Assembly: GCA_002631855.1 (NCBI GenBank)
Contig: NTLF01000014.1
Location: 361,951-425,950, forward strand
DNA length: 64,000 bases
From: Zunongwangia sp. ESRF-bin46
Lineage (GTDB): Bacteria > Bacteroidota > Bacteroidia > Flavobacteriales > Flavobacteriaceae
Reading direction: 5' to 3'
The translations under genes and the position numbers were made by a program. The stretch's first letter is position 1, and each line of letters opens with the position of its first letter. This document shows, in pieces, positions 9,482 through 18,191 of the stretch. The notes under the pieces were generated by a model, which saw only the letters and a list, made by a program, of their open reading frames with translations, did no database searches and had not been told where the DNA came from.

Positions 9482-9943
9482 CTACATTTGTTGTTTTACC
9501 ATCTTTTCCCAATAATTTGCTCGGTTCAGGCAAACTTCGGCATCTGTTGAAGGGGATGAGTCGTCATTTTCTTCATAGAAGATAATTTCATCTGTAGCAG
9601 ATGGACTTCTCAATTCCAAAGCAACTCGAGATAAAGGTTGTTTACGTTCTTTAAATGTAGCGACCCGACACTCATTTACAGTGGTTAAATCGACCGTTTT
9701 AAAGGTGTCTATCAACTTATTTTTATAAGAGAACACTAATTTATGAACGTTCTCGTCCAGACCGATAAGGGTATTGCCTATCACTTCAGAAGTATTTATT
9801 GTTACTCCATTTTGGGATGCCAAATTTTGTAAACTCTTTTTAAGTTTTTTTTCGGTTGAACTACTTTTAATAATTACGAATACTATAGGCACCATAAATA
9901 ATAACAATATAATGAGCCCAATAAGGGTGGAACTTATTTCCAT
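9482..9943 (-). CDS. unknown single-pass membrane protein
   Basis: A 153-residue protein that I do not recognise. Residues 5-27 form a strong membrane segment, followed by a basic juxtamembrane stretch (KKLKKSLQ). The remainder (about 120 residues) is a mixed alpha/beta soluble domain, likely cytosolic by the positive-inside rule. It resembles small PH-like or YcxB-like domains only loosely, and I make no assignment. It has its own terminator and 120-base gaps on both sides, so it appears monocistronic. Confidence 0.7.
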   Translation of the reverse strand: MEISSTLIGLIILLLFMVPIVFVIIKSSSTEKKLKKSLQNLASQNGVTINTSEVIGNTLIGLDENVHKLVFSYKNKLIDTFKTVDLTTVNECRVATFKERKQPLSRVALELRSPSATDEIIFYEENDDSSPSTDAEVCLNRANYWEKMVKQQM

Positions 9944-10066
9944 TTTTTTATAAAATTTTAAATTAATTTTTAGTGAAAGTATGACGTGTTTTGAATAGTA
10001 TAAAACACGTATTGCCGGGATTATTTTAAATAATTCGGCTGTTTATTGTTTCAGAAAAAGAAACGT

Positions 10067-10420
10067 TCACCAAAAAAAATGAAAAGGATATAACTGCTCT
10101 TGAATTCGCTTTTTAAAATTCCGTTGCGGATAATAATCGAGCTTATTAGAAGTGTTATAATTAGTAGCCTCTGTAAGTTCTAACGGCTGATAAAATAAAA
10201 CAAACGGATTTATAGGTTCATCCGTTTGTTGATAGGATACCTCAATTACCGATATTTCGTGAAAATAAAGTTGTTTCGAAAATGAATCGGCACTAAACCT
10301 TGTTTCTTGTGAGGTTGGGGATTCATTAGATACATTTGAAACAGCAAAAGCATTACCCGAAATCAAAAACAGGCTTACAAGTAAAAAGAAGTAGCTTATA
10401 TGTGCTTTAAATTGTTTCAC
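10067..10420 (-). CDS. unknown exported small protein
   Basis: A 117-residue protein that starts at GTG. Residues 1-26 look like a signal peptide (hydrophobic core then SGNAFA cleavage motif). The mature part is about 90 residues and ends in an aromatic tail (YPFHFFW). No cysteines or known motifs occur. A good promoter (TTTTGG, then N23, then TACCTTTG at 10425-10432) lies directly upstream, with only 4 bases between box and start codon. Function unknown; the aromatic end does not match a T9SS sorting domain. Confidence 0.65.
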   Translation of the reverse strand: MKQFKAHISYFFLLVSLFLISGNAFAVSNVSNESPTSQETRFSADSFSKQLYFHEISVIEVSYQQTDEPINPFVLFYQPLELTEATNYNTSNKLDYYPQRNFKKRIQEQLYPFHFFW

Positions 10421-10424
10421 GAAA

Positions 10425-10458
10425 CAAAGGTATGCAGAAATAGAATTGAGTGTGCCAA
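10425..10458 (-). promoter_or_regulatory. promoter of the exported small protein gene
   Basis: On the minus strand a TTG at 10458-10456 is followed after 23 bases by TACCTTTG (10432-10425), matching the Bacteroidota TTG/TAnnTTTG consensus. The start codon follows 4 bases later, so the transcript should be leaderless or nearly so. Confidence 0.5.
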
Positions 10459-10481
10459 AATTGTATTAAAATTACTAGTTA

Positions 10482-11471
10482 TTAAGACAGTAGCTTCGCA
10501 ACATCTTTGGCAAAATAGCTGGCAATAATACTTGCCCCAGCTCTTTTTATAGCGGTAATTTGTTCTAGCACTACAGCATCATGATCTAACCAGCCTTTTT
10601 CAGCGGCAGCTTTTATCATGGCATATTCGCCACTTACTTGATACACTGCCACGGGAACGTTGACCGCATTACGAATGTCACGGACAATATCTAAATAGCA
10701 CAGTCCTGGTTTTACCATCACAATATCGGCACCTTCTTCAATGTCCATCAAAGTTTCTTTAATGGCCTCTTCCCGGTTGGCATAATCCATTTGATAGCTG
10801 CTTTTATTTTTCGGAATGTCTTTTTTATCGACCGGTGCAGAATCTAAGGCATCACGGAACGGACCGTAAAAAGCAGAAGCATATTTGGCACTGTAGCTCA
10901 TAATTCCGGTATCGTAAAAACCCTCGTCTTCCAGCAGCGTTCGCATTTCAAAAATACGTCCGTCCATCATATCACTGGGTGCAACAAAATCGGCTCCTGC
11001 TTTGGCGTGTGATAATGCCATTTCGGCTAAAACCGCCGTGGTATCGTCATTAAGAATTTTTCCTTCAGAAACGATTCCATCGTGCCCAAAAATTGAATAG
11101 GGGTCTAACGCAACATCGGTCATTACCAACATTTCTGGCACAGCATCTTTTACCGTTTTAATGGCGCGTTGCATTAATCCTTCGGCGTTCAACGCTTCTG
11201 TTCCACTATTATCCTTAAGATTTTCGGGCACTTTTACAAAAAGTAAGACCGATTTTAATCCTAAGCTCCAAAGTTCCTTTACCTCTTTAGCTAATAAGTC
11301 TAAGCTGTATCGGTAATAATTAGGCATCGAAGCAATTTCTTCTTTCACTCCTTTTCCTTCAACTACAAATAACGGAACCAAAAAGTCGTTTGGCGAAATA
11401 GTGGTTTCCCTTACTAAACTTCTATGAGTTTCGGTTGTTCGTAATCTTCGATTTCTTCGTAATGGATACAT
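10482..11471 (-). CDS. hemB: porphobilinogen synthase (delta-aminolevulinic acid dehydratase)
   Basis: A 329-residue cytosolic enzyme that condenses two 5-aminolevulinate molecules to porphobilinogen in haem synthesis. The Schiff-base lysines are Lys196 (YSAKYASAFYGPFRD) and Lys254 (VMVKPGLCYLD). The metal loop reads TDVALDPYSIFGHDG (119, 123 and 131 are Asp) and not the cysteine-rich zinc loop of E. coli, so this is the magnesium-type enzyme. Full length. The upstream flippase gene ends 27 bases away in the same direction and may be co-transcribed; the other haem genes are elsewhere. Confidence 0.97.
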   Translation of the reverse strand: MYPLRRNRRLRTTETHRSLVRETTISPNDFLVPLFVVEGKGVKEEIASMPNYYRYSLDLLAKEVKELWSLGLKSVLLFVKVPENLKDNSGTEALNAEGLMQRAIKTVKDAVPEMLVMTDVALDPYSIFGHDGIVSEGKILNDDTTAVLAEMALSHAKAGADFVAPSDMMDGRIFEMRTLLEDEGFYDTGIMSYSAKYASAFYGPFRDALDSAPVDKKDIPKNKSSYQMDYANREEAIKETLMDIEEGADIVMVKPGLCYLDIVRDIRNAVNVPVAVYQVSGEYAMIKAAAEKGWLDHDAVVLEQITAIKRAGASIIASYFAKDVAKLLS

Positions 11472-11498
11472 ATATTATGAATTCAGGTTTAACAGAAA

Positions 11499-12959
11499 CT
11501 ATCGTTTCAGAATACTTTTAAATTCTTTCTTTTCTGAAAAGAAAACTAATAACAAAAATACCAATAATAAAGCAGTACCTATCACTAAATTGCTTTCAAA
11601 AACATAGAAGGAAAGTACTGAAAATGCCGTTGCGAGCAGTAAATACCCACCTATTCTTTTTACATCGTACGGTACGGCATAATTGCGTTGCCCAAAAAAG
11701 TACGAAAGTAGCATCATACTCCCGTATGCGGCTAATGTGGCTATGGCCGATCCTTGATAACTAATTATCGGTATTAACGCAAAGTTAAGCCCTAAAGTCA
11801 CCAATGCCCCAAACACTGAAATATACGCCCCAAATTTAGTGCGATCGGTAACTTTATACCAAACGGAAAGGTTATGATAAATACCCAAAAATAAGTTTGC
11901 CAATAAGATAAGCGGTACAACGGAAAGTGCTACCCAATATTCAGATTTCGGGATTAAAATCCGCTTAAAAACATCAATATACACAATAACAAACAGCAGA
12001 ATGATGCTTCCGAAAATAGTAAAATACTTGGTAATCGTTGCATAGGTTTGTTTGGCGTTTTTACTTTCTGCGTGGTTAAAGAAAAACGGTTCAATCCCCA
12101 ACCGGAACGCAGTAGCAAAAAGCGTCATAAAAACACCTAGTTTATAACAAGCTGCGTAAACACCAACTTCAGCTTCGGCGATGTTTTCTGGTAATAGATA
12201 TTTCAGTAAAATTTTATCGAAAGCTTCGTTTATTGAAAATGCAATACCAGCAATTAATACCGGGAAAGCGTATTTAAACATCCCTTTCCAGATGGTTTTA
12301 CTAAAACCAAAACCTATTTTAATGTACAATGGGAGCAATACAACCAACGTAATGGCACTAGCGATTAAATTGGCAATAAACACGTAGGCCACTTTATTTT
12401 CTTCGGAATAAATTGTATTCCAAAACGAATCTGGAGCACTTTCTGCCCAACTGGGAAGTATTAAAAAGAAAAAGAGGTTAAAGCCTAAATTGACACAGAC
12501 ATTAAAGATTTTGATGACCGCATACTTCATCGGTTTTTCATTGGCTCGGTACCATACAAAAGGCAGAACAGCCAAAGCATCTAAAGCCAAAATAAGCAAT
12601 CCATACGTAACATATTCTGCTTTAAACTGAAGAAAAGTTGCCAACGAATCATAAAAAAACAAAGTAATGGATAAAAATAAAAGCGTTGAAATGGTAAGCG
12701 AAGTCAATGCCGTAGACTGAACTTGGTTTTTCTGTTCTGCATGTTTATTGACAAACCGAAAGAAAGCGGTTTCCATTCCATAGGAAAGCAAAACGTTTCC
12801 TAAGATTAAAAAAGCCATTAAAGAAGCGTAGACACCATATTGCTCAGTTCCTAACACCGAAACATACAATGGCACCAAAATGACCGCCAAGGCTCTTGGA
12901 AGGACAGTAGCAAGACCGTACACAAAAGTTTGCTTAAATAGTTTTTTAAAAACGCTCAA
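11499..12959 (-). CDS. oligosaccharide flippase (Wzx/MOP superfamily)
   Basis: A 486-residue polytopic inner membrane protein with about 12-14 predicted membrane segments and the N-terminal pattern of polysaccharide transporters (QTFVYGLATVLPRALAVILVPLY). The family moves lipid-linked sugar intermediates across the inner membrane. It starts at TTG. It sits apart from the main polysaccharide locus, next to hemB, so it may serve the housekeeping lipopolysaccharide or another glycan. The substrate cannot be predicted. Confidence 0.88.
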   Translation of the reverse strand: MSVFKKLFKQTFVYGLATVLPRALAVILVPLYVSVLGTEQYGVYASLMAFLILGNVLLSYGMETAFFRFVNKHAEQKNQVQSTALTSLTISTLLFLSITLFFYDSLATFLQFKAEYVTYGLLILALDALAVLPFVWYRANEKPMKYAVIKIFNVCVNLGFNLFFFLILPSWAESAPDSFWNTIYSEENKVAYVFIANLIASAITLVVLLPLYIKIGFGFSKTIWKGMFKYAFPVLIAGIAFSINEAFDKILLKYLLPENIAEAEVGVYAACYKLGVFMTLFATAFRLGIEPFFFNHAESKNAKQTYATITKYFTIFGSIILLFVIVYIDVFKRILIPKSEYWVALSVVPLILLANLFLGIYHNLSVWYKVTDRTKFGAYISVFGALVTLGLNFALIPIISYQGSAIATLAAYGSMMLLSYFFGQRNYAVPYDVKRIGGYLLLATAFSVLSFYVFESNLVIGTALLLVFLLLVFFSEKKEFKSILKR

Positions 12960-13027
12960 CCTATTCTATTTTGAAGCGTAAAAGTATTGAAATTATTACC
13001 GTTATCAATTAAACGTGATGTGATTCC

Positions 13028-13543
13028 TTAATTATCTGATGGAGCTTTATTTTGTGGAAAAGCAAGCATCTCTTTTCGACGGATATTAGTGATTTTGTAA
13101 TAGTTGGTTACTCCGTTTTGTATATAGCTCACAACCGCCTCGTTGTCTGCTAACTTAAAAGGAAATGGCTCTGGCGGGGTATTTTTAGCTTCTTTTTTCG
13201 GGTCGCTATCCATTATAATATCACGATTTGTGCCTTTTTTAAAATACCCAATATATTGTTTTTTAGCTTGAGGTGAATTTTTAGCTTTTTCAATTTTATT
13301 TCTGAAATAAATACTATCAACCCGTACATCTTCAGTAAAATCTTTAAAAGTGACATGTACGTTGGTGCCCGAGCCTCCTTCTTTAATACCCGCTACCCAA
13401 TCTTGGTAAAATACATCGTCAATACTAAAGGGAGGATTTTGTGTGAGTTTATAAGAATTTGTCTGGCTGCTACCACAGTTTGAAAAACTAAATAATAAAA
13501 TTGATACCGCACAAAGTGCGATTATATTTTTAAATGAACGCAT
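13028..13543 (-). CDS. unknown exported protein, possible lipoprotein
   Basis: A 171-residue protein with a hydrophobic N terminus ending FSFSNCGSS. Cys23 could be lipid-modified, although asparagine just before the cysteine is an unusual lipobox. The mature region is polar, with no recognised motif. The next gene in the same direction (outer membrane barrel) starts its stop-side 43 bases away, separated by a weak hairpin. Function unknown. Confidence 0.7.
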   Translation of the reverse strand: MRSFKNIIALCAVSILLFSFSNCGSSQTNSYKLTQNPPFSIDDVFYQDWVAGIKEGGSGTNVHVTFKDFTEDVRVDSIYFRNKIEKAKNSPQAKKQYIGYFKKGTNRDIIMDSDPKKEAKNTPPEPFPFKLADNEAVVSYIQNGVTNYYKITNIRRKEMLAFPQNKAPSDN

Positions 13544-13558
13544 CTACTTATTTTTAAT

Positions 13559-13584
13559 GTGAAGATATAAAAATTTATCTTCAC
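13559..13584 (-). terminator. weak hairpin after the barrel gene
   Basis: A 9-bp stem (13559-13567 with 13576-13584) with an 8-base AT loop begins just past the stop codon of the 13586-14125 gene on the minus strand. The run that follows is only partly T, so it may be a weak terminator or a 3' stabiliser. Confidence 0.35.
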
Positions 13585-13585
13585 G

Positions 13586-14125
13586 TTATAGTTTATACCC
13601 CACGCCGATAAATGCTGTTACACCATCTGCAGCTGAAGCATCAATTGTTACATTTTGTGCTTTAAAATAAGGAATAGTCAGTTTTAAATGCCAGTGTTCA
13701 GAAAAATTATAGTTGCCTCCAATACCTATGTTAAAGACTGTCAAGGCACTATTCTCAATATATCCACGGGTTAAATCTTCAAAACCATACCCATAACCAA
13801 TTTGTGCAAACACATTGAATTTATTTTTATTGAACGCATAATATTGCAAAGATGGAATTACACCGTAGGAATGGATAGTAGTTCCGCTATTGTTTTTAAA
13901 AGCAGTATTGTTTGATGTGAAAAAGCTAACCCCGGCAGATAGTTTTGGAATGATAAAAAATTCAGAAGTTGCTAAACCTATAAAGCCAAAATCGTCAATT
14001 CCATATCCTGTAGTAAAAGGAGCTCCTTGTATGGAAAGCGAAACATCCCCTTTTTTATATTGAGAATACGCTGAATTGAAAGCTATTAAAAATAGAATAC
14101 TAAAAAGTAATTTTTGAGATTTCAT
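13586..14125 (-). CDS. outer membrane beta-barrel protein (OmpX/OmpW-like size)
   Basis: A 179-residue protein beginning at the ATG at 14125, chosen because MKSQKLLFSILFLIAFNSAYSQ is a clean signal peptide; a longer frame upstream to 14194 crosses the atp terminator. The mature part alternates polar and hydrophobic residues with many aromatic ends (GYGYGFEDL, IGIGGNYNF) and ends in GVGYKL, as in eight-stranded porin-like barrels. A TAGTTTTG box at 14149-14156 lies 23 bases upstream. The role (surface adhesin, permeability) is unknown. Confidence 0.82.
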   Translation of the reverse strand: MKSQKLLFSILFLIAFNSAYSQYKKGDVSLSIQGAPFTTGYGIDDFGFIGLATSEFFIIPKLSAGVSFFTSNNTAFKNNSGTTIHSYGVIPSLQYYAFNKNKFNVFAQIGYGYGFEDLTRGYIENSALTVFNIGIGGNYNFSEHWHLKLTIPYFKAQNVTIDASAADGVTAFIGVGYKL

Positions 14126-14192
14126 ATAATTTGGTTTGGTTGTTTTCTCAAAACTATCAAATAGCATTCCATTACTGAGAAATAAGTGAAAC

Positions 14193-14226
14193 AAAAAAAG
14201 CCTTCCGAAAGAAACGGAAGACTTTT
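14193..14226 (-). terminator. terminator of the atp operon
   Basis: Stem 14196-14207 pairs with 14215-14226 with one mismatch around an AAAGAAA-type loop. On the minus strand it is followed by seven T (A run at 14193-14199). It stands 24 bases after the atpG stop. Confidence 0.8.
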
Positions 14227-14249
14227 CTGCACTAAGTAGGTATTATATT

Positions 14250-15122
14250 TTATCCCGCTAAGGCTTCAGCACCACCAACAATCTCCAAGATTTCGTTGGT
14301 AATTGAAGCTTGTCGCGCTTTGTTGTATTGTAATTTAAGATCATCACGAAGGTCTTTCGCATTGTCTGTTGCTTTGTGCATCGCTGTCATTCGGGCACCA
14401 TGCTCACTAGCTACACTATCACGAATCGCTTTAAACAATTGTGTTTTTAAACTCTTCGGAATTAATTCTTCAACGATATCTTCTTTGTTTGGCTCAAAAA
14501 TATAGTTAGGCGTTGCTTTTTGTGCTTCTGCTTCATCCATTTTAGGAGGAAGAATAGGCAAAAATTGCTCATTCATCACAATCTGCGTAGCTGCATTCTT
14601 AAACTTGTTGTAAACCAATACGATTTTATCGTATTGTCCATCAGCAAATTTTTGCATCAACATTTCGGCGATTTCAGAAACATTATCAAACGAAAGATCA
14701 TCAAAGATTTCATTGTTATTTGAGATAACAGTTTCCGTCTTCTTTAAGATATCGTTTCCTTTTTTACCAATTGTTACGTAATCTACTTGTTTTCCAGCAT
14801 AGTTACCTGAAGCGATACGTTTTGAACCTTTGATAATATTACTATTAAATGCACCTGCCAAACCACGGTTAGAAGTAATCGCTACCACTAACACTTTGTT
14901 TACTTCGCGCTGATCTGAAAACTTACTTCCACTATCAGCATCTAGTGTTGCACTTAAATTTTGAAGCAACTCGGTTAGTTTATCAGCATAAGGACGCATC
15001 GCAGTGATGGCATCCTGTGCTTTTTTCAACTTTGCAGCCGATACCATTTTCATGGCACTCGTAATCTGCATGGTTGACCCAACAGAGGTGATTCTACTTC
15101 TTATTTCCTTAAGATTTGCCAT
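14250..15122 (-). CDS. atpG: F1Fo ATP synthase subunit gamma
   Basis: A 290-residue central-shaft subunit of F1. The N-terminal helix (MANLKEIRSRITSVGSTMQITSAMKMVSAAKL) and the C-terminal helix (ASEHGARMTAMHKATDNA) are the conserved coiled coil that turns in the alpha3beta3 head. The Rossmann-like middle part includes VVAITSNRGLAGAFNSN. Full length. Last gene of the operon; a 68-base spacer carrying a repeat-built hairpin separates it from atpA, and a strong terminator follows. Confidence 0.98.
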   Translation of the reverse strand: MANLKEIRSRITSVGSTMQITSAMKMVSAAKLKKAQDAITAMRPYADKLTELLQNLSATLDADSGSKFSDQREVNKVLVVAITSNRGLAGAFNSNIIKGSKRIASGNYAGKQVDYVTIGKKGNDILKKTETVISNNNEIFDDLSFDNVSEIAEMLMQKFADGQYDKIVLVYNKFKNAATQIVMNEQFLPILPPKMDEAEAQKATPNYIFEPNKEDIVEELIPKSLKTQLFKAIRDSVASEHGARMTAMHKATDNAKDLRDDLKLQYNKARQASITNEILEIVGGAEALAG

Positions 15123-15140
15123 TCTTTTATAGAATTATTG

Positions 15141-15181
15141 AGTATTGAGTATTGAAATCAGATTTCTCAATACTCAATACT
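15141..15181. repeat. hairpin of 7-bp direct repeats between atpA and atpG
   Basis: Two and a half copies of attgagt (15137-15155) face two copies of tcaatac (15167-15180), giving a 15-bp stem with an 11-base loop whose ends (aatc/gatt) can pair further. It fills most of the atpA-atpG spacer. Confidence 0.75.
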
Positions 15182-15190
15182 AAAATCTAA

Positions 15191-16771
15191 CTACTTTTTA
15201 TACTTTGCTGAAAGATCTTTTGCTACAGCCGTTAAGGTATCTGTTACTTCATCAGTTAACTTACCTGACTTTAACGTGTCTAACGCATCTCTATGCTTTG
15301 CATTAAGCAATTCAAGATAGTCTCTTTCAAATTCTTTTACTTTCTCAACAGGAACATCACGTAACAAGTTTTTAGAACCTGCATAAATAATCGCAATCTG
15401 GTCTTCAACTGTAAATGGTGTGTTTTCCGATTGCTTTAAGATCTCAACGTTACGTTTTCCTTTTTCAATTACATTCTTAGTAGCAGTATCTAGATCTGAA
15501 CCGAATTTAGCAAACGCTTCCAGTTCACGGAAAGCAGCTTGATCCAGCTTTAAAGTACCTGATACTTTCTTCATTGATTTAATTTGAGCGTTACCACCTA
15601 CACGAGATACAGAAATACCCACGTTAATTGCAGGACGAACACCTGAGTTAAATAAATCACCATCCAAGAAAATTTGACCATCGGTAATCGAAATTACGTT
15701 GGTTGGGATATATGCAGAAACGTCACCAGCTTGTGTTTCAATAATTGGCAATGCTGTTAATGACCCACCACCTTTTACCATTGGCTTTAACACCTCAGGA
15801 AGGTCGTTCATTTCACTAGCAATTTTATCATCATTGATCACTTTTGCTGAGCGCTCTAATAATCTTGAGTGTAAGAAGAATACATCCCCAGGGTATGCTT
15901 CACGTCCCGGTGGACGACGAAGTAATAACGACACCTCACGGTATGCAACTGCTTGCTTTGATAAATCATCGTAAATAATCAAAGCAGGACGTCCCGTATC
16001 ACGGAAGTACTCTCCAATTGCCGCACCTGCGAAAGGAGCATATACCTGCATAGGTGCAGGATCTGATGCGTTTGCCGCAACAATTGTTGTATATGCCATC
16101 GCACCTGCATCTTCCAATACTTGTGCTATGTTTGCAACGGTAGAGGCTTTTTGTCCAACCGCAACATAAATACAATATACTGGCTCACCAGCATCGTAAA
16201 ATTCTTTTTGGTTTAAGATGGTATCGATAGTAACCGTAGACTTACCAGTTTGACGGTCACCAATTACCAATTCACGCTGTCCACGACCTACCGGGATCAT
16301 CGCATCAATTGATTTAATACCTGTTTGTAATGGCTCAGTTACCGGCTCACGATAAATAACCCCAGGTGCTTTACGCTCTAGTGGCATTTCGTAAGTTTCA
16401 CCTTCAATAGGTCCTTTTCCATCAATTGGCTGTCCAAGTGTGTTAACCACACGGCCAACAATCCCTTCACCAACGTTAATAGATGCAATACGCTGTGTAC
16501 GTTTTACAGTAGATCCTTCGCTAATTTCTTTTGAAGGTCCTAATAATACAACACCAACGTTATCTTCTTCAAGGTTTAAAACGATTCCTTCCAGACCGTC
16601 TTCAAACTCTACCAATTCACCGTATTCTGCGTTAGCAAGCCCATATACACGTGCAATACCATCACCTACGGTTAAAACAGTTCCTACTTCGTCAAGTGAA
16701 GCTGATGCTTCAAAACCTGAAAGTTGTTCCTTTAAAATTGCTGAAACTTCAGCTGGTTTTACTTCTGCCAT
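15191..16771 (-). CDS. atpA: F1Fo ATP synthase subunit alpha
   Basis: A 526-residue non-catalytic nucleotide-binding subunit of F1, three copies per complex. The P-loop is GDRQTGKS (about residues 170-177); the N-terminal beta barrel contains [10 protein letters not shown], and the arginine-finger region [17 protein letters not shown] is intact. Full length with a normal start. It follows atpH after 36 bases. The hairpin just after its stop may protect or attenuate the transcript. Confidence 0.98.
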   Translation of the reverse strand: MAEVKPAEVSAILKEQLSGFEASASLDEVGTVLTVGDGIARVYGLANAEYGELVEFEDGLEGIVLNLEEDNVGVVLLGPSKEISEGSTVKRTQRIASINVGEGIVGRVVNTLGQPIDGKGPIEGETYEMPLERKAPGVIYREPVTEPLQTGIKSIDAMIPVGRGQRELVIGDRQTGKSTVTIDTILNQKEFYDAGEPVYCIYVAVGQKASTVANIAQVLEDAGAMAYTTIVAANASDPAPMQVYAPFAGAAIGEYFRDTGRPALIIYDDLSKQAVAYREVSLLLRRPPGREAYPGDVFFLHSRLLERSAKVINDDKIASEMNDLPEVLKPMVKGGGSLTALPIIETQAGDVSAYIPTNVISITDGQIFLDGDLFNSGVRPAINVGISVSRVGGNAQIKSMKKVSGTLKLDQAAFRELEAFAKFGSDLDTATKNVIEKGKRNVEILKQSENTPFTVEDQIAIIYAGSKNLLRDVPVEKVKEFERDYLELLNAKHRDALDTLKSGKLTDEVTDTLTAVAKDLSAKYKK

Positions 16772-16807
16772 CTTATTTAGATTTTAGATTGAGTTCTATT
16801 TCAATCC

Positions 16808-17344
16808 TTAATTTAATGTAAACTCTCTTTTAATTCTATTTAATTTATTTGCAATACTTGCATTGTATTGAAGGTCTCCTACTCGTAATATAAAACCTCC
16901 TATTATAGTGGTATCTATAATATTATTTATGGTAACCGAAGTGCTTCCGGTTAATTCTTTAACTTTAACTAATACCGTTTCTTTTAACTCTGAAGTAAGT
17001 GGGACTGCAGTTGTTACTTCTGCCACTTTCACCCCTTGTGCTTCATTATAAAGATTAATATAGCTTTCGGCGACGCCACCTAATAAGTTTAAGCGTTGAT
17101 TTATTACTAGAACCTGTATTAGATTTTTAGTAAGGTTTGATTTGCCACTAAAAATTTTAAGCAAAGCTTCTTTTTTATCTTCAGCTTTAATAACTGGGCT
17201 TTGTAACATATTTTGAAGCTCCTTACTACCGTCTAAGGTAGCTTTTACAGATTGCATATCGCCAAACATTACGTTTTGTGTATTGTTTTCTTCAGCTTTC
17301 TGTAAAACTGCTTTTGCATATCGTATAGCTGCTCTTTTGCTCAT
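16808..17344 (-). CDS. atpH: F1Fo ATP synthase subunit delta
   Basis: A 178-residue peripheral-stalk subunit that fixes b to the top of the alpha3beta3 head. The N-terminal helical bundle (AIRYAKAVLQKAEENN) and the C-terminal signature (DTTIIGGFILRVGDLQYNAS, the typical delta pattern GGxxxxxGDxxxDxS with one Asn) are visible. It lies between atpF and atpA with short spacers. Full length. Confidence 0.96.
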   Translation of the reverse strand: MSKRAAIRYAKAVLQKAEENNTQNVMFGDMQSVKATLDGSKELQNMLQSPVIKAEDKKEALLKIFSGKSNLTKNLIQVLVINQRLNLLGGVAESYINLYNEAQGVKVAEVTTAVPLTSELKETVLVKVKELTGSTSVTINNIIDTTIIGGFILRVGDLQYNASIANKLNRIKREFTLN

Positions 17345-17385
17345 AGTTTTGCCCTAAGATTAGCGGGTTCGTTTAATTTTTTCTA

Positions 17386-17886
17386 CTAGTTCAATTTAGC
17401 ATCGGCCAACATACTGTCTACCAATTCTAATTGTTTTTTATCTGTAGATAATTCTTGCTTAACTACTTTTTCAGCAATTTGCACTGAAAGCTCGGCTACA
17501 TGACTTTTCAACTCAGACATTGCAGCTTTCTTCTCACTTTCTATTGCAGTTTGAGCTTGCGTAATCATTTTGCTTGCTTCTGCTTGTGCTTCTTCCTTAG
17601 CATCAGCTATCATTTTTGACTTGATATCGCGAGCTTCTTTCATCATGCTATCACGTTCATTTCTGGCTTCTTGAAGCAGTTTTTCGTTATCTGCTTTAAG
17701 GTTTGCCATTTCAAGCTTTGCTTTTTCAGCAGAGTCTAACGCGTCTTTTATACCTTCTTCACGATCATTAACTGCTTTTAAAATTGGTCCCCATGCAAAC
17801 TTTCGAAGCAATAGTATTAAACCAACAAAAATAAGTATTTGCCAAAAAAACAGTCCGAATGAAAATTGTTCTAATAATTTTTCCAT
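17386..17886 (-). CDS. atpF: F1Fo ATP synthase subunit b
   Basis: A 166-residue stator subunit. One N-terminal membrane helix (FFWQILIFVGLILLLRKFAW) is followed by a long charged amphipathic helix rich in Glu, Lys and Ala that dimerises as a coiled coil. It has the single-b form; no b-prime gene is present. A strong hairpin separates it from the upstream atpE gene. Confidence 0.97.
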   Translation of the reverse strand: MEKLLEQFSFGLFFWQILIFVGLILLLRKFAWGPILKAVNDREEGIKDALDSAEKAKLEMANLKADNEKLLQEARNERDSMMKEARDIKSKMIADAKEEAQAEASKMITQAQTAIESEKKAAMSELKSHVAELSVQIAEKVVKQELSTDKKQLELVDSMLADAKLN

Positions 17887-17925
17887 TATCTAAAATTTCA
17901 AAAAAATAATTTTAATTTTTAATAG

Positions 17926-17960
17926 TACAGTAGCTATAACCAACCGTTATAGCTACTGTA
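17926..17960. promoter_or_regulatory. perfect intercistronic hairpin after atpE
   Basis: A 15-bp perfect stem (17926-17940 with 17946-17960) closes a 5-base loop (caacc). It starts 8 bases after the atpE stop on the minus strand and is followed by an AT-rich but interrupted tract, so it could act as a partial terminator or as a 3' end that shields atpE mRNA. Confidence 0.75.
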
Positions 17961-17968
17961 AATTTAAT

Positions 17969-18160
17969 TTACGCTGCGAATAAAGCAGCAAATCCGATAC
18001 CTTCAATAAGCGCCGCTGCAATAAGCATTGCTGTTTGAATTTTACCAGAAGCTTCAGGCTGACGTGCAATCGCTTCCATAGCTTGACCACCGATTCTACC
18101 GATACCAAGACCAGCTCCGATTACAATTAAACCTGCTCCTACAATTGTTGGGATTTCCAT
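17969..18160 (-). CDS. atpE: F1Fo ATP synthase subunit c
   Basis: A 63-residue two-helix protein forming the rotor ring. The polar loop ARQPEA is conserved, and the ion-carrying Glu53 lies in ALIEGIGF. The residue after Glu is glycine, and the first helix lacks the Gln of sodium-type rings, so proton coupling is predicted. Ring subunits are needed in about ten copies per enzyme; the hairpin directly downstream may raise the yield of this cistron. Confidence 0.98.
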   Translation of the reverse strand: MEIPTIVGAGLIVIGAGLGIGRIGGQAMEAIARQPEASGKIQTAMLIAAALIEGIGFAALFAA

Positions 18161-18191
18161 AATATATATAATTAAAAATTAAACGTTCAAA

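Noticed and set aside
14126-14194. Longer N terminus of the barrel gene
   Set aside because: It would cross the atp terminator region and hide a clean signal peptide that starts at 14125.
16440-16787. 115-codon plus-strand frame over the start of atpA
   Set aside because: Antisense shadow of a highly conserved gene; translation is Thr/Ser/Pro-biased.
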